A stretch of DNA of 64,000 bases from Klebsiella pneumoniae (GTDB taxonomy: Bacteria; Myxococcota_A; UBA796; SXON01). The position numbers were made by a program, and so were the translations under genes. The stretch's first letter is position 1, and each line of letters begins with the position of its first letter. Positions 35,748-44,694 of this stretch are shown here, one piece after another. The notes beneath the pieces are model-generated. The model worked only from the letters and a program-made list of their open reading frames with translations. It searched no databases and had not been told where the DNA came from. Location: assembly GCA_945861635.1 (NCBI GenBank), contig CAMAWH010000001.1:62001-126000 (forward strand), given 5' to 3'.

Positions 35748-36884
35748 TCAGGCCTCCGCGACGATGTTGTAGAGGGTATCGCGCTCGACCGGAATACGAC
35801 CCGCGTGACGAATGAGTTGGACCAACCCGTCTCTCGTCATTTCCTGAGGGGTCGTTGCGCCCGCCATATGGTAAATGCGCTCTTCTCGAACGGTGCCGTC
35901 GAGATCGTCCACGCCCCAGGCCAATGACACCTGTGCCAGCTTGACGCCGAGCATGATCCAATAGGCCTTGATGTGGTCGAAATTATCCAACATCAAACGA
36001 GAAACGGCGTACGTCCGCAGCGAGTCGTAGCCAGTCGGCTCCTTTACCCTCTGCAGGCGATTGTTTTCATGATGGAAGCGGAGGGGAATGAACGTCTGAA
36101 AACCGCCTGTTTCATCCTGAAGTTCACGGAGTCGGATCAAATGATCGACCCGCTCCTCCAACGTTTCGATGCTGCCAAAGAGCATGGTCGCGTTGGAACG
36201 CAAACCCAACCGGTGCGCGGTGCGATGCACGTCCAACCAACCGTCCGCATCCACCTTGTCGTGGCACAACTTCTTCCGGGCGCGCGGGTGGAAAATTTCC
36301 GCGCCACCGCCCGGAAGAGACCCGAGTCCGGCATCGATGAGCTCGCTCAGCACCCGCGTATAGGTCATTCCGAACTTCTCGGCAAAATAATGAATCTCAA
36401 CGGCGGTGAAGGCCTTGATGTGCAAGTCTGGACGCTCCGCCCGAATCGCGCGGAGTAAATCAATATAGTAGGTCCACGGAAGGTCCGGATTCAGGCCATT
36501 TACGATGTGAACTTCCGTCAGAAAGCAGTCACTCAGCGCACGGATTCGGCCCACTGCCTCGTCGAGCGCCATCGTGTACGCGCCAACATCTCCCGTCTTA
36601 AGGCGGGCGAACGAACAAAAAATGCAGCTTGCCTCACATACGTTCGTGGCATTAATGTGGACGTTTCGGTTGAAAAACGTAAGGTCACCCCACCGCCGCT
36701 CACGCTCGCGGTTGGCGAGCGCCGCAACTGCCGCAACTTCTCGCGTGTGAAACAATTGTACGCCGTCAGCGGCGTCGAGTCGGGCGCCCGCGTCCAACTT
36801 CTCCCGGATGGTACCCAAGCCAGCGGCGTCGATAGCCGTGCGGGTGGTGGGCGGGAAACTGGGCATTGAGAATTCAGTCTCCAT
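35748..36884 (-). CDS. mqnE: Aminodeoxyfutalosine synthase
   Basis: This 378-residue radical SAM enzyme joins the MqnA product to SAM, giving aminodeoxyfutalosine. The cluster motif is C83/C87/C90 (NVCEASCIFC). The segments EVHIVNGLNPDLPW and LHIKAFTAVEI are typical of MqnE and distinguish it from MqnC. ATG 36884 has GGAGG eight bases upstream and overlaps the ubiX gene by 11 bases. It lies directly before the MqnA-MqnC fusion. Confidence 0.93.
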   Translation of the reverse strand: METEFSMPSFPPTTRTAIDAAGLGTIREKLDAGARLDAADGVQLFHTREVAAVAALANRERERRWGDLTFFNRNVHINATNVCEASCIFCSFARLKTGDVGAYTMALDEAVGRIRALSDCFLTEVHIVNGLNPDLPWTYYIDLLRAIRAERPDLHIKAFTAVEIHYFAEKFGMTYTRVLSELIDAGLGSLPGGGAEIFHPRARKKLCHDKVDADGWLDVHRTAHRLGLRSNATMLFGSIETLEERVDHLIRLRELQDETGGFQTFIPLRFHHENNRLQRVKEPTGYDSLRTYAVSRLMLDNFDHIKAYWIMLGVKLAQVSLAWGVDDLDGTVREERIYHMAGATTPQEMTRDGLVQLIRHAGRIPVERDTLYNIVAEA

Positions 36885-37443
36885 GTGGATCCTCCCTTCC
36901 GGACCACCGCCGGACAAGCTCGTTGTGGATGCCGAGTTGGTCGAAGGCCCGCGCGACGACGGTATCGACGATGTCATTGATCGTCGTCGGGTGGGTGTAG
37001 AAGCTCGGCGACGCCGGCAGGACCGTGGCCCCGGCCTCGACCAGTTGGGTCATGTTCCGGAGATGAACAAGGGACAATGGCGTTTCCCGCAGGACGAGGA
37101 CCAACGGGCGGCGCTCTTTAAGCATGACGTCGGCGGCGCGCCCGACCAGGTCGATTGACAGGCCGTGGGCGATGCGGGCGAGCGAACCGGACGAGCACGG
37201 AATGACCAACATTCCGTCGTACCGTGCGGATCCCGACGCAAACGGCGCGCTCATGTCATACGGCGAGTAAATCTGAAATGGAATTGTTCCGGGATCGCCA
37301 CCGATTTCATGCGCCCACACCTGACGCCCGGTCTTGGTAAAAACGACGTCCGCATCGACGCCCGGCATTTCCGCAATCAACTCCAAAGCGCGACGCGCAT
37401 AGATCGCTCCCGACGCACCCGTGACGCCCACGACAATTTTCAT
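36874..37443 (-). CDS. ubiX: UbiX-family flavin prenyltransferase
   Basis: This 189-residue flavoprotein makes prenylated FMN, the cofactor of UbiD-type decarboxylases. N-terminal VGVTGASGAIYARRAL is the UbiX flavin-binding signature. SSGSLARIAHG, RRPLVLVLRETPLSLVHL and MTQLVEAGA follow as expected. In this operon it would support the decarboxylase that removes the naphthoate carboxyl group (MqnL/UbiD-type), which is not in the window. It begins at an ATGA overlap with the ubiE stop. Confidence 0.93.
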   Translation of the reverse strand: MKIVVGVTGASGAIYARRALELIAEMPGVDADVVFTKTGRQVWAHEIGGDPGTIPFQIYSPYDMSAPFASGSARYDGMLVIPCSSGSLARIAHGLSIDLVGRAADVMLKERRPLVLVLRETPLSLVHLRNMTQLVEAGATVLPASPSFYTHPTTINDIVDTVVARAFDQLGIHNELVRRWSGREDPHGD

Positions 37444-38171
37444 TTCGTTGCCCGCACGAGCGCGACGACCGGCGGAAACAACGCCCAACTGACGGACGCG
37501 GAGAAGCCGGCCGCGACGCACGCCTCGTCGAACTCGGCGCGCGTCATCCACGCTCCCATGGAGGCAGCGAGATAACGATAAGCGGACGCATCTCCAGTCA
37601 TCATTCCGCCCACAACCGGCAGAACGGCTCGGTTGTACGTCGCTGAAAATGCGCGCGCCCACACCGTCGTCGGTCGGAAGAAATCGACGACAACCAGCAC
37701 ACCGCCCGGCCGCAGAACCCGCACGACCTCCGCCAGCGCGCGCTCCGATTCGGGCACATTGCGCAAGCCGAAACCAGCGACGGCCGCATCAAAACTGGCA
37801 TCGGGAAAGGGCAACTCTCTGGCATCGGCGGTCACGAGCGTGGCCCAGGGGGCCTTGGCCGCGCCGGCTTCCATCATTTCCGGACAGAAATCGACGGCGG
37901 TGACGCTCCGAGAACGCCGAAGCGCCGCCGAAAAATCCAGTGTTCCAGCGCACAGATCGAGAACATCCCCGGAAATCGCTGGACCGAGTTCCCTCAGGGC
38001 GATGGCTCGCCAGGCGCGATCGATGCCCATGCTCATCCACATGTTCGCGCGGTCGTACCCCGGGGCGATGCGCGCAAACATCGCTCGCACCGCCGGCGCC
38101 CGACCGGGATCCCCCGCAACAGGCGCGACGAGCTCGCCAGACGCCGCGGGCGTGGTCGCCGCGGGCGTCAC
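37440..38171 (-). CDS. ubiE: UbiE/MenG-type menaquinone methyltransferase
   Basis: This 243-residue SAM-dependent C-methyltransferase is the last step of menaquinone synthesis. It has VRAMFARIAPGYDRANMWMSMG near the N-terminus (given here in part: FARIAPGYDRAN). The SAM-binding motif is VLDLCAGTLDFS, followed by FDAAVAGFGLRNVPE and LRPGGVLVVVDFFRP, all family landmarks. It starts with GTG in a GTGA overlap with the polyprenyl synthase. It could equally be called menG. Confidence 0.92.
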   Translation of the reverse strand: MTPAATTPAASGELVAPVAGDPGRAPAVRAMFARIAPGYDRANMWMSMGIDRAWRAIALRELGPAISGDVLDLCAGTLDFSAALRRSRSVTAVDFCPEMMEAGAAKAPWATLVTADARELPFPDASFDAAVAGFGLRNVPESERALAEVVRVLRPGGVLVVVDFFRPTTVWARAFSATYNRAVLPVVGGMMTGDASAYRYLAASMGAWMTRAEFDEACVAAGFSASVSWALFPPVVALVRATK

Positions 38172-39211
38172 GCGGCACGGTCGACGAGGTGCCGGCCAAG
38201 ATCCGCCAGGGCGTCGCGGTAGGGCGATGGCGCCAACACGGTCAGCGCGTCGAGCGCACCGTCCACCCTATCGCGGGCAACCGCAAGGGCCGACTCCAGC
38301 GCCCCGCACCCGCGAATTTCTTCCACGAACGCCGCGACCGCCCGGGCGTCCGGCTCACGGGCCTCCAAGCGCACCCGAAGGGTCGGGACGCGAGCCATCG
38401 CGTGCAAAAGCGGCAGCGTAAGTTTTCGCTCCCGAAGGTCGGCGCCCGCGTCCTTTCCTGTGCCATCGGCGTAATCCAGCACGTCGTCCGTGATTTGAAA
38501 TGCGATGCCCACACCCCGACCAAAGCGCGTCAGCGCCGCCTCCGCAACCGTATCGCCCACCGTAAGCGCGCCCACCGAGGCACACCAGGCGATCAACGCC
38601 GCACTTTTCTTATCGATCATCTCCATGTATTGCGGGAGCGTCGTTTCCAAATTTCCTGCGCGCTGGAGTTGCAGGACCTCACCTTCGGCCATTGCCGTTA
38701 CCGCCTCCGCGAGTCGGGTCACGGCCGCCTGCCCCCCATCGGTCGCGGCAAGGAGCACCGCGCGGGCCAAACAGAAATCGCCCGTGAGGATGACAGCAGC
38801 GTTGCCGTAGACCTCGTGAGCTGCGGCACGGTTGCGACGCAAGGACGCCCCATCAACAACATCGTCATGAAGAAGCGAGCCAAGGTGGATCAACTCGCCC
38901 ACGCACGCCAGACCCGAACAATCTCCCAACCGGGCCACCGCCCCGCACCCGAGCACGGTCAGCATCGGTCGGAGACGTTTCCCGCCAGATTCCGCCAGAT
39001 AGGTTCCGATTGTGGAAACGACACTGACCTCACTCGCGACGAGTTCACGCAAACGCAATTCTGCAGCGCGCACTGCGGGTGCCGCGAGGGCGAGGGCCGC
39101 CTCTGGGCCACCCGACGGAGAACGAGCGCGAGCGCTGTGTAGCCCCGCCGGTACCGTGCGCCTTACAACATGCCTAGGATCGATACTATCGGGCAGGGGG
39201 GTGGTGTCCAT
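38168..39211 (-). CDS. All-trans polyprenyl diphosphate synthase
   Basis: This 347-residue prenyl-chain elongase supplies the quinone side chain. The first Asp-rich motif is LLHDDVVD (116-120) with GASLRRNRAAAH after it. The second is FQITDDVLDYAD (242-246) with GTGKDAGADLRERKLTLPLL. GGKRLRP at about 77-83 binds isopentenyl diphosphate. ATG 39211 is preferred, since longer frames enter the operator region. It is first in the operon, facing a GbsR-type regulator. Chain length (octaprenyl, heptaprenyl and so on) cannot be read. Confidence 0.93.
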   Translation of the reverse strand: MDTTPLPDSIDPRHVVRRTVPAGLHSARARSPSGGPEAALALAAPAVRAAELRLRELVASEVSVVSTIGTYLAESGGKRLRPMLTVLGCGAVARLGDCSGLACVGELIHLGSLLHDDVVDGASLRRNRAAAHEVYGNAAVILTGDFCLARAVLLAATDGGQAAVTRLAEAVTAMAEGEVLQLQRAGNLETTLPQYMEMIDKKSAALIAWCASVGALTVGDTVAEAALTRFGRGVGIAFQITDDVLDYADGTGKDAGADLRERKLTLPLLHAMARVPTLRVRLEAREPDARAVAAFVEEIRGCGALESALAVARDRVDGALDALTVLAPSPYRDALADLGRHLVDRAA

Positions 39212-39239
39212 CGGCGACTCCCGGGTAGCGGCTTCACAC

Positions 39240-39259
39240 ATTTCAGTGTTAACTGAAAT
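39240..39259. promoter_or_regulatory. Perfect inverted repeat, candidate operator for the divergent regulator
   Basis: ATTTCAGT-GTTA-ACTGAAAT is a perfect eight-base inverted repeat with a four-base spacer, notably AT-rich against the background. It lies 28 bases before the polyprenyl synthase start and eight bases before the GbsR-type regulator's ATG. This fits a dimeric winged-helix repressor acting on itself and on the menaquinone operon. Binding is inferred. Confidence 0.65.
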
Positions 39260-39267
39260 CAACGAAG

Positions 39268-39849
39268 ATGGCTACCCCCCGTTCAGAGGATGCGCAGACC
39301 CCTTCTCCGGCCGACGCTCGGTGGCGTGCCATCGGCATTACCGCCGAAGCGATGGGGGAGCTGATGGAGTTCTGGAACTTCAAGCCTTCCATGGGTCGAA
39401 TCTGGGCGATTCTCTACCTTTCCGCCGAGTCGTTGGACGCGGAGCAGATCGAGGCCCGAACCGGCCTGAGCGCGGGAATGGTGTCCAACTCGGTCAACGA
39501 GTTGGTGCAATGGGGCGTCATCCGCCGCGTGCCCTCTCCTGGGGAAAGACGCCGGCAGTTCGCCGCAGAGACGGACATCTGGGCGTGCATCGCGCGGGTT
39601 TTCCGTCAGCGCGAACTACGCCTCGTGACGCGCACCGTCAGCCACCTTGAAGAGGCGCTGCGCATCCTCGACGAGGAGGGAAAGAGTTCCGACCCCAAAG
39701 CCATGTTGGAGTCTCGTTTCCTTGCAACGCGCGTTCGAAATCTATTGGATCTCACCCGGACCGGTCAACACTTGGTCGAGCGCTTTGCCCGAACCGGGTC
39801 CGCGAATCTGCGCCCGATTCGTGATGTGCTCCTGTCCCGACGAGGGTGA
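39268..39849 (+). CDS. GbsR/MarR-family transcriptional regulator
   Basis: This 193-residue winged-helix regulator has the GbsR-type opening FWNFKPSMGRIWAILYLS at about 36-53. The recognition helix region is LDAEQIEARTGLSAGMVSNSVNEL (here LSAGMVSNSVNEL), followed by the wing WGVIRRVPSPGERRR. The C-terminal helices likely mediate dimerisation. GbsR proteins often sense osmolytes or choline in Bacillus, but the effector here is unknown. Its position suggests control of the menaquinone genes through the palindrome just upstream. Confidence 0.88.
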   Translation: MATPRSEDAQTPSPADARWRAIGITAEAMGELMEFWNFKPSMGRIWAILYLSAESLDAEQIEARTGLSAGMVSNSVNELVQWGVIRRVPSPGERRRQFAAETDIWACIARVFRQRELRLVTRTVSHLEEALRILDEEGKSSDPKAMLESRFLATRVRNLLDLTRTGQHLVERFARTGSANLRPIRDVLLSRRG

Positions 39850-39896
39850 CGGCGGCAAACGTCGCCTGCCCGCGCGCAAGGCGATAGAATCCTCCG

Positions 39897-40655
39897 ATGT
39901 TCGCGCTCTGGTGGTTGCTTGCCTGCTCCGACGCCCACACCCTTGCGGGAGAGGTCGTGGATATCTGGGGCAAGCCCGTGGCTGGCGCTACCGTCGTTAT
40001 TGAGGGCGTCGTGGACCATTACACCTCCGATGGTGCCGGAAAGTTCACGATCGAAACGGAGAAGAAGGACATCAAACGGGTTGCGGCGGTCCAATCCGGC
40101 TACATTAAACAAGTCGTCGAGGCGGGTCGGACCACCGAAGAGGACGATTGGAACCCGCTGAGTTTCCGCCTGTATCCGGCGCCCGCGCAACCCGGATTCT
40201 ACGGCGTTGGCCGCACGAATTATATTCATTTGCAGGCCCGCCGGATTCATATCATCGGCACCGATCTCAAGCACTACGCTGGTTTGCAGGACATTCCCGA
40301 AGAAACGATTCCTCGTGGCAAGCCAGAGTTCGTATTCTACTCGACGCTACGTTCATCCGAACTATCCCAAATGAACCTGCATCTCAGCCGACTGAAATTC
40401 ATCGACAAGGCGCCGCTGAAAGGGATTCTCGGGCGGGGAGATGCCACGGTAAATTTATGGATCGCAGACGCCGATGTGCCGTACGACCTGAAGGCATTGC
40501 CCGCGCGTGACAACTACGTGATTCAGTTTCGCGACGACGCGACCCCCGGAATCTACGCTTTTCACGCTCAGGACGTCCTCAACGAAGAGGACTCCCGTGT
40601 GCTGATGAATCTGCCCAAAGAGCGTCAGGTCGCATTTCCGTTCGAAATCAAATAA
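39897..40655 (+). CDS. Lipoprotein with carboxypeptidase-regulatory-like (beta-sandwich) domain
   Basis: This 252-residue lipoprotein has a short signal MFALWWLLAC with acceptor Cys10. The following TLAGEVVDIWGKPVAGATVVIEG is the start of a CarboxypepD_reg-like fold (GKPVAGATVVIEG), usually found in cell-surface proteins. The rest has no clear motif. It ends directly against the convergent retropepsin-like gene, with no gap. Confidence 0.75.
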   Translation: MFALWWLLACSDAHTLAGEVVDIWGKPVAGATVVIEGVVDHYTSDGAGKFTIETEKKDIKRVAAVQSGYIKQVVEAGRTTEEDDWNPLSFRLYPAPAQPGFYGVGRTNYIHLQARRIHIIGTDLKHYAGLQDIPEETIPRGKPEFVFYSTLRSSELSQMNLHLSRLKFIDKAPLKGILGRGDATVNLWIADADVPYDLKALPARDNYVIQFRDDATPGIYAFHAQDVLNEEDSRVLMNLPKERQVAFPFEIK

Positions 40656-41753
40656 TTACCACCGAGCGCGATCGAGCGAAACACGGTAGGTGGTGCAATC
40701 GGTGTCCCGCGGTAGACTGGCGAGGGTGGTCGCGCTTCCGTGCGGCGGAATATTGGATAACGTGGCGATGAATCGATCTTCGCCGCATTGAAGGCCGATC
40801 GTGGCCTCGGCGACCACACGGCTGCTAGCGTTTTCCCCGGTAACCTCTACATCCACTCGGGTATCTGGGAACACCTTGGCGGTGGCTTCCACGTGCAGCC
40901 ATGGTGCAACGTCAATCAATCGGTCCTGCTGTCCGGCACGCGCCTGGAAAACGACTTCCTTTCGCGCCGTGTCGACGGTCACAAGGAACTGCCCGGAGAC
41001 GTTCAGGCCCAGGAGGCCAGATGTTTTTTCATCCGCGCACTCCTCGCATACACCGACCGTCACGCCGTCCACCGGCAAGCCGCCAATCCAGAGTTTCTCC
41101 ACAAGCACGATTTGAACGTTCCGCTCTCCGTTCGCCGTGCGCAATTCCAACCTCGGCGCGTCGTCAGGAACCGGAATATTCAGTCGGGCAAGCGTCGCCG
41201 CGTTCATCGTCGTCACGCTGGCGCCGGTGTCGAACAGCATCGTCAAGTCGACGCTCCCCACCTCGACGGGGAGCGTCATGGAATGCCCACTTCCTTCGTA
41301 GGGCAATGCGACTTGATCGCCGGCGAGCGGCACCGCGCTCCGCGCGCAATCGGGCACGGCGCGCGCGGCGGCCGGCGGTGGCGACACGCCCTCCGCACCG
41401 ATGGGCACGTGCAGGGCGAGCCGCGCCGCCCGCCCTGCAGCGTCCGGTCCACCCGCGGAAACGAATACCGCCAATCCCGTGCCGATCGCGCCCGGAAACT
41501 CGCCGGGAAAATAGGCGGGCAAGGCCACAAGGAGCAGCACGGGCCAAACCCACGCCCCGATCACGAGTGACACCGAACGCCGGCCGAGGATCGAATGGAG
41601 TCCAGCGACAGGCAACAGCGTGAGAAGGACGGCGACCGCAGCCACCGTTGCCACGGGAAGCGTCCGTACGACGCCGAGCCCGACGAAGCCCGCCATCGCA
41701 GCGCCGAGCGGCACGACCGCGAGCACACCCAAACCAATCAGGACGAACCGCAC
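40656..41753 (-). CDS. Membrane-anchored retropepsin-like aspartic protease
   Basis: This 365-residue protein has three N-terminal membrane helices (about 5-30, 32-55 and 62-82), followed by a periplasmic domain. The aspartyl protease motif LFDTGASVTTM gives DTGA at 175-178. GLLGLNVSG near 250 resembles the second conserved turn of retropepsin-like domains (aspartyl_protease_2 / PerP / SpoIIGA-like). A single motif per chain implies dimerisation, like retroviral protease. It diverges from the exonuclease gene across 48 bases. Substrate unknown. Confidence 0.8.
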   Translation of the reverse strand: MRFVLIGLGVLAVVPLGAAMAGFVGLGVVRTLPVATVAAVAVLLTLLPVAGLHSILGRRSVSLVIGAWVWPVLLLVALPAYFPGEFPGAIGTGLAVFVSAGGPDAAGRAARLALHVPIGAEGVSPPPAAARAVPDCARSAVPLAGDQVALPYEGSGHSMTLPVEVGSVDLTMLFDTGASVTTMNAATLARLNIPVPDDAPRLELRTANGERNVQIVLVEKLWIGGLPVDGVTVGVCEECADEKTSGLLGLNVSGQFLVTVDTARKEVVFQARAGQQDRLIDVAPWLHVEATAKVFPDTRVDVEVTGENASSRVVAEATIGLQCGEDRFIATLSNIPPHGSATTLASLPRDTDCTTYRVSLDRARW

Positions 41754-41801
41754 ACCGGGAAGGTAGCGCGCCCGGCTCCGAAGCGCGGGTTAGGCGGAGC
41801 G

Positions 41802-42371
41802 ATGCCAGAAACGCGCGCCACGTATGTCTGTGTTGACATTGAATGCTCGGGGCCGGTGCCTGGTCTGTACGACATGATCTCGCTGGGGGCCGTGGTCGTC
41901 GCGCCGGGGCCGGACGGGCGGCTCGCGCGGGGCGACACGGTGTACTTTGAACTGCGCCCCGAGGGTCCACGCGTTGACCCCGGCGCGATGAAGGTCAACG
42001 GCCTTGATATTGACGAGTTGCGGATTAACGGGCTGCCTCGTCGTACCGCGCTGCTGCGCCTGAGTGAGTGGGTCCATCTGCACACGCGGCCGGATACAAA
42101 ACCCGTATTCGTTGGGCACAATGCCCCATTCGACTGGAGTTTCGTGGCGTGGTGCTACGCGGCCGAGGATCTCATCAATCCCTTTGGGTACAAGGCGCTC
42201 GATACCAAGGCGCTGGCCACCGGGAAACTGAATCTCCATTGGTTCGATTCGCACAAGGAAATGCTTGCCGAACGGCTCGACCTACCGCCCGAAAACCTCG
42301 CGCTGAAGCATCGCGCCGATTACGACGCCGCCTACCAAGCCGAAATCCTCATTCGTTTATTGGAATATTAG
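41802..42371 (+). CDS. DEDDh-family 3'-5' exonuclease
   Basis: This 189-residue nuclease has the DnaQ/RNase T fold. The acidic catalytic residues are Asp12 and Glu14 (CVDIEC), Asp111 (GHNAPFDWSF), and the Exo III His170 and Asp175 (HRADYDAAYQ). GGAG lies just before ATG 41802. It could act as an oligoribonuclease-like, RNase T-like or DNA proofreading-type exonuclease; no extra domain allows a choice. purF starts two bases after its stop. Confidence 0.88.
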   Translation: MPETRATYVCVDIECSGPVPGLYDMISLGAVVVAPGPDGRLARGDTVYFELRPEGPRVDPGAMKVNGLDIDELRINGLPRRTALLRLSEWVHLHTRPDTKPVFVGHNAPFDWSFVAWCYAAEDLINPFGYKALDTKALATGKLNLHWFDSHKEMLAERLDLPPENLALKHRADYDAAYQAEILIRLLEY

Positions 42372-42373
42372 GA

Positions 42374-43774
42374 ATGTGCGGATTTGTTGGCTTGATCGGC
42401 ATCGAAAAGGCTGCCGCCGCCGTGGGAATGGGGTTGCAGGCGCTGCAGCATCGCGGGCAGGACGCCTGCGGAATGGGGACAGTAAACGACGGGCGCGTGC
42501 ACATCTACAAAGACCTGGGCATGGTTACCAACGTGTTTTCCATGGGAACGCTGGCTTCGCTCCCCGGGAGCGCCGGAATTGGTCACGTTCGCTACCCGAC
42601 GGTCGGTGCCGGCGTTCGGGAGGATGCGCAACCCTTTCATACCCGCCGGCCCGGCGTTTTGATGGCGCACAATGGCAACGTGACCAACGTTCCGCAATTG
42701 GAGGCGTGGCTGCGGCGCCGGGGGATTCGTGTGCAGAGTCGTTGCGACGTGGAACCGATTCTATTAGTATTTTCCGAAGCGCTGACCGGAACCTCCGCCG
42801 AGCACGTTCGTGACGCGGTACGCGCCGTTTTCGAACAGGTTCGCGGTGCCTATAGTTGCGTGGCGCTGACGGAGGTGGAGGGGAAAGATACGTTGATCGC
42901 CTTCCGCGATCCGCACGGCATCCGGCCCGGCTGCTACGGAAAAAATGCACAGGGCGCGTGGTGCGTCGCAAGCGAGTCGGTGGCGCTCGACGCCCTCGAC
43001 TTTCAGCGACTCGGCGATCTTCCGCCGGGAAAGGTAATGTTGTTCCGCTCTGGCGAACCGCCGCGCACGCTTGACGTCGCGCCCGGACAATCGCATCGTT
43101 GCATGTTCGAGCGGATATATTTCGCTCGGCCGGATTCCATGATGGAGGACGGGCGCGTATTCGGAGTGCGCTGGGAATTGGGCAAGCGCCTCGGCCATGA
43201 GTGGGCGGCAAAGGGGTTGACGGCCGATGTTGTGGTGCCCATTCCCGACACGTCGCGGCCCGCTGCTCAGGCGATGGCCGAAACTCTGGGCCTCCCATTT
43301 CGCGAGGGCTTCATCAAAAATCGGTACAGTGGCCGCACGTTTATCATGCCCGACCAACGCTCCCGAATCGCCGCGCTCCGCCTCAAATTAAATCCCATCC
43401 CCGAAATTCTGACCGGGAAAAGGGTGGTGCTCGTGGATGACAGTGTGGTCCGCGGCACGACGATTCGCCGGATTGCAGAATTGGTTCGGACTGTGGAACC
43501 CGCGGCAGTCCACCTTGCCGTGTATTCTCCGCCCGTCCGCCACCCTTGTTTCTACGGCATCGACATGCCGTCGGAAGACGAATTGGTTGCCGCGAAATTA
43601 CCAGAAGAGGCTTGGGCGAGGGCGTTTGGCGTGGATTCGGTGACGTTTCTATCGGTCGAAGGCCTTCGGCAAACGGCTGGTGGTCCCGCTTGCATGGCTT
43701 GTTTCGATGGACGCTACCCGGTGCTGGTGAGTGACGACGAGCGAAATGCGATCGTTCAGGATCGAAGAGGATAG
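42374..43774 (+). CDS. purF: Amidophosphoribosyltransferase
   Basis: This 466-residue enzyme carries out the first committed step of purine synthesis, converting PRPP and glutamine to phosphoribosylamine. The N-terminal nucleophile is Cys2 (MCGFVGL), with no propeptide. The glutaminase domain has LQHRGQDACGM, IGHVRYPTVG and MAHNGNVTN. The phosphoribosyltransferase domain has VVLVDDSVVRGTT. RNRYSGRTFIM-like KNRYSGRTFIMP is typical of PurF. There are few cysteines near the C-terminus, though GPACMACF is present, so an Fe-S type as in B. subtilis is possible but unproven. Confidence 0.96.
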   Translation: MCGFVGLIGIEKAAAAVGMGLQALQHRGQDACGMGTVNDGRVHIYKDLGMVTNVFSMGTLASLPGSAGIGHVRYPTVGAGVREDAQPFHTRRPGVLMAHNGNVTNVPQLEAWLRRRGIRVQSRCDVEPILLVFSEALTGTSAEHVRDAVRAVFEQVRGAYSCVALTEVEGKDTLIAFRDPHGIRPGCYGKNAQGAWCVASESVALDALDFQRLGDLPPGKVMLFRSGEPPRTLDVAPGQSHRCMFERIYFARPDSMMEDGRVFGVRWELGKRLGHEWAAKGLTADVVVPIPDTSRPAAQAMAETLGLPFREGFIKNRYSGRTFIMPDQRSRIAALRLKLNPIPEILTGKRVVLVDDSVVRGTTIRRIAELVRTVEPAAVHLAVYSPPVRHPCFYGIDMPSEDELVAAKLPEEAWARAFGVDSVTFLSVEGLRQTAGGPACMACFDGRYPVLVSDDERNAIVQDRRG

Positions 43775-43775
43775 C

Positions 43776-44651
43776 GTGGCGGGCCGTGCGGATGCCCACT
43801 TCCTCCATGCCGCGCGCCCGTTGGAGTCGGTGCTGGCGCCGAGCATCGAGTCGCCTCGCGCACTGTCGTGGGTGCCCGGAAAGGAAGTACTGCTCGTTTC
43901 GGCAGCGGACGGTGGACTTCACTCCGTCGAGCCGGTCTGGGGAGTGCGCCACTTGTTCAACACCCACCCGGAAGCGGCACACCTGTCCACGCACGACGAA
44001 CGCGCGGCCGTGCTCGGGCGCGATGGTCATCTCGAGATCTGGCATGTCGGAGAACGGAAAAAGCTCTGGGAAGCGGAAACGCCGATGGTGTCGCAGATGG
44101 GCGTCCGATGGTGGTCCGGCGGAGTAGCGGTCGCCGGGGATGACTTCGATCAGCGCAGGCTCATCGTGTTCGACGACGATGGATGCGTGAAAGTTCGCGC
44201 TCGCCTGCCGCCAAGGACCGCGCTGGGCGTCTCTCCTCTGGGGCGGCTTCTGGTCGCAAGATCCAGCGTTTCGGGCCTTCACGTCGCCGCCCTTGGTAAG
44301 CCGATTCCGGCGGACCAGGCCACGGGGCACACGTTGCGTTTCGCGCCGGGTGGCCGCGTCCTCGGCGTTGTACCGACGGGGGTGACGATCTGGAGTGCGC
44401 GAGGCGCCGCCCCGATCACCGTGAAGATGACCGACACAACCGCCGCTGCGCTGCATCCCGACGGAAGCGTACTCGCGCTTGGCACGCGGACCGGTGCCGT
44501 TGCGGTCGCTGCGGCGATTGCGGGTTCGGGGATGCGGGCGAACCCATCGCGCGTTGAAGGCCACAGCGGCCCTGTTCAAATGATGTCCTACGCACCCAAA
44601 GGACGCTGGTTGGCCACGATGGCCGACGGCTGCCGCGTGTGGTCGTATTGA
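43776..44651 (+). CDS. WD40-like beta-propeller protein
   Basis: A 291-residue cytoplasmic protein made of repeated approximately 40-residue strands ending in W-x motifs, for example HLEIWHV, GVTIWSA and CRVWSY, with HSGPVQMMSYAPKGRWLATMAD at the end. This pattern suggests a WD40-type beta-propeller (six or seven blades). I choose GTG 43776: AGAGG lies five bases upstream and purF's stop just before. An in-frame ATG at 43746 inside purF is the alternative. No function is inferred. Confidence 0.72.
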   Translation: MAGRADAHFLHAARPLESVLAPSIESPRALSWVPGKEVLLVSAADGGLHSVEPVWGVRHLFNTHPEAAHLSTHDERAAVLGRDGHLEIWHVGERKKLWEAETPMVSQMGVRWWSGGVAVAGDDFDQRRLIVFDDDGCVKVRARLPPRTALGVSPLGRLLVARSSVSGLHVAALGKPIPADQATGHTLRFAPGGRVLGVVPTGVTIWSARGAAPITVKMTDTTAAALHPDGSVLALGTRTGAVAVAAAIAGSGMRANPSRVEGHSGPVQMMSYAPKGRWLATMADGCRVWSY

Positions 44652-44658
44652 CAGCGAG

Positions 44659-44694
44659 CGATTCTACTTCTTATAGAATCCGATCTATGATCGG
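44659..44694. terminator. Two adjacent hairpins between convergent stops
   Basis: GATTCTA-cttctta-TAGAATC (44660-44680) and CCGATC-TAT-GATCGG (44680-44694) are two perfect inverted repeats, filling almost the entire gap between the propeller gene and the small membrane-protein gene. Each lies just after one of the stops, so together they look like a bidirectional terminator. Confidence 0.5.
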
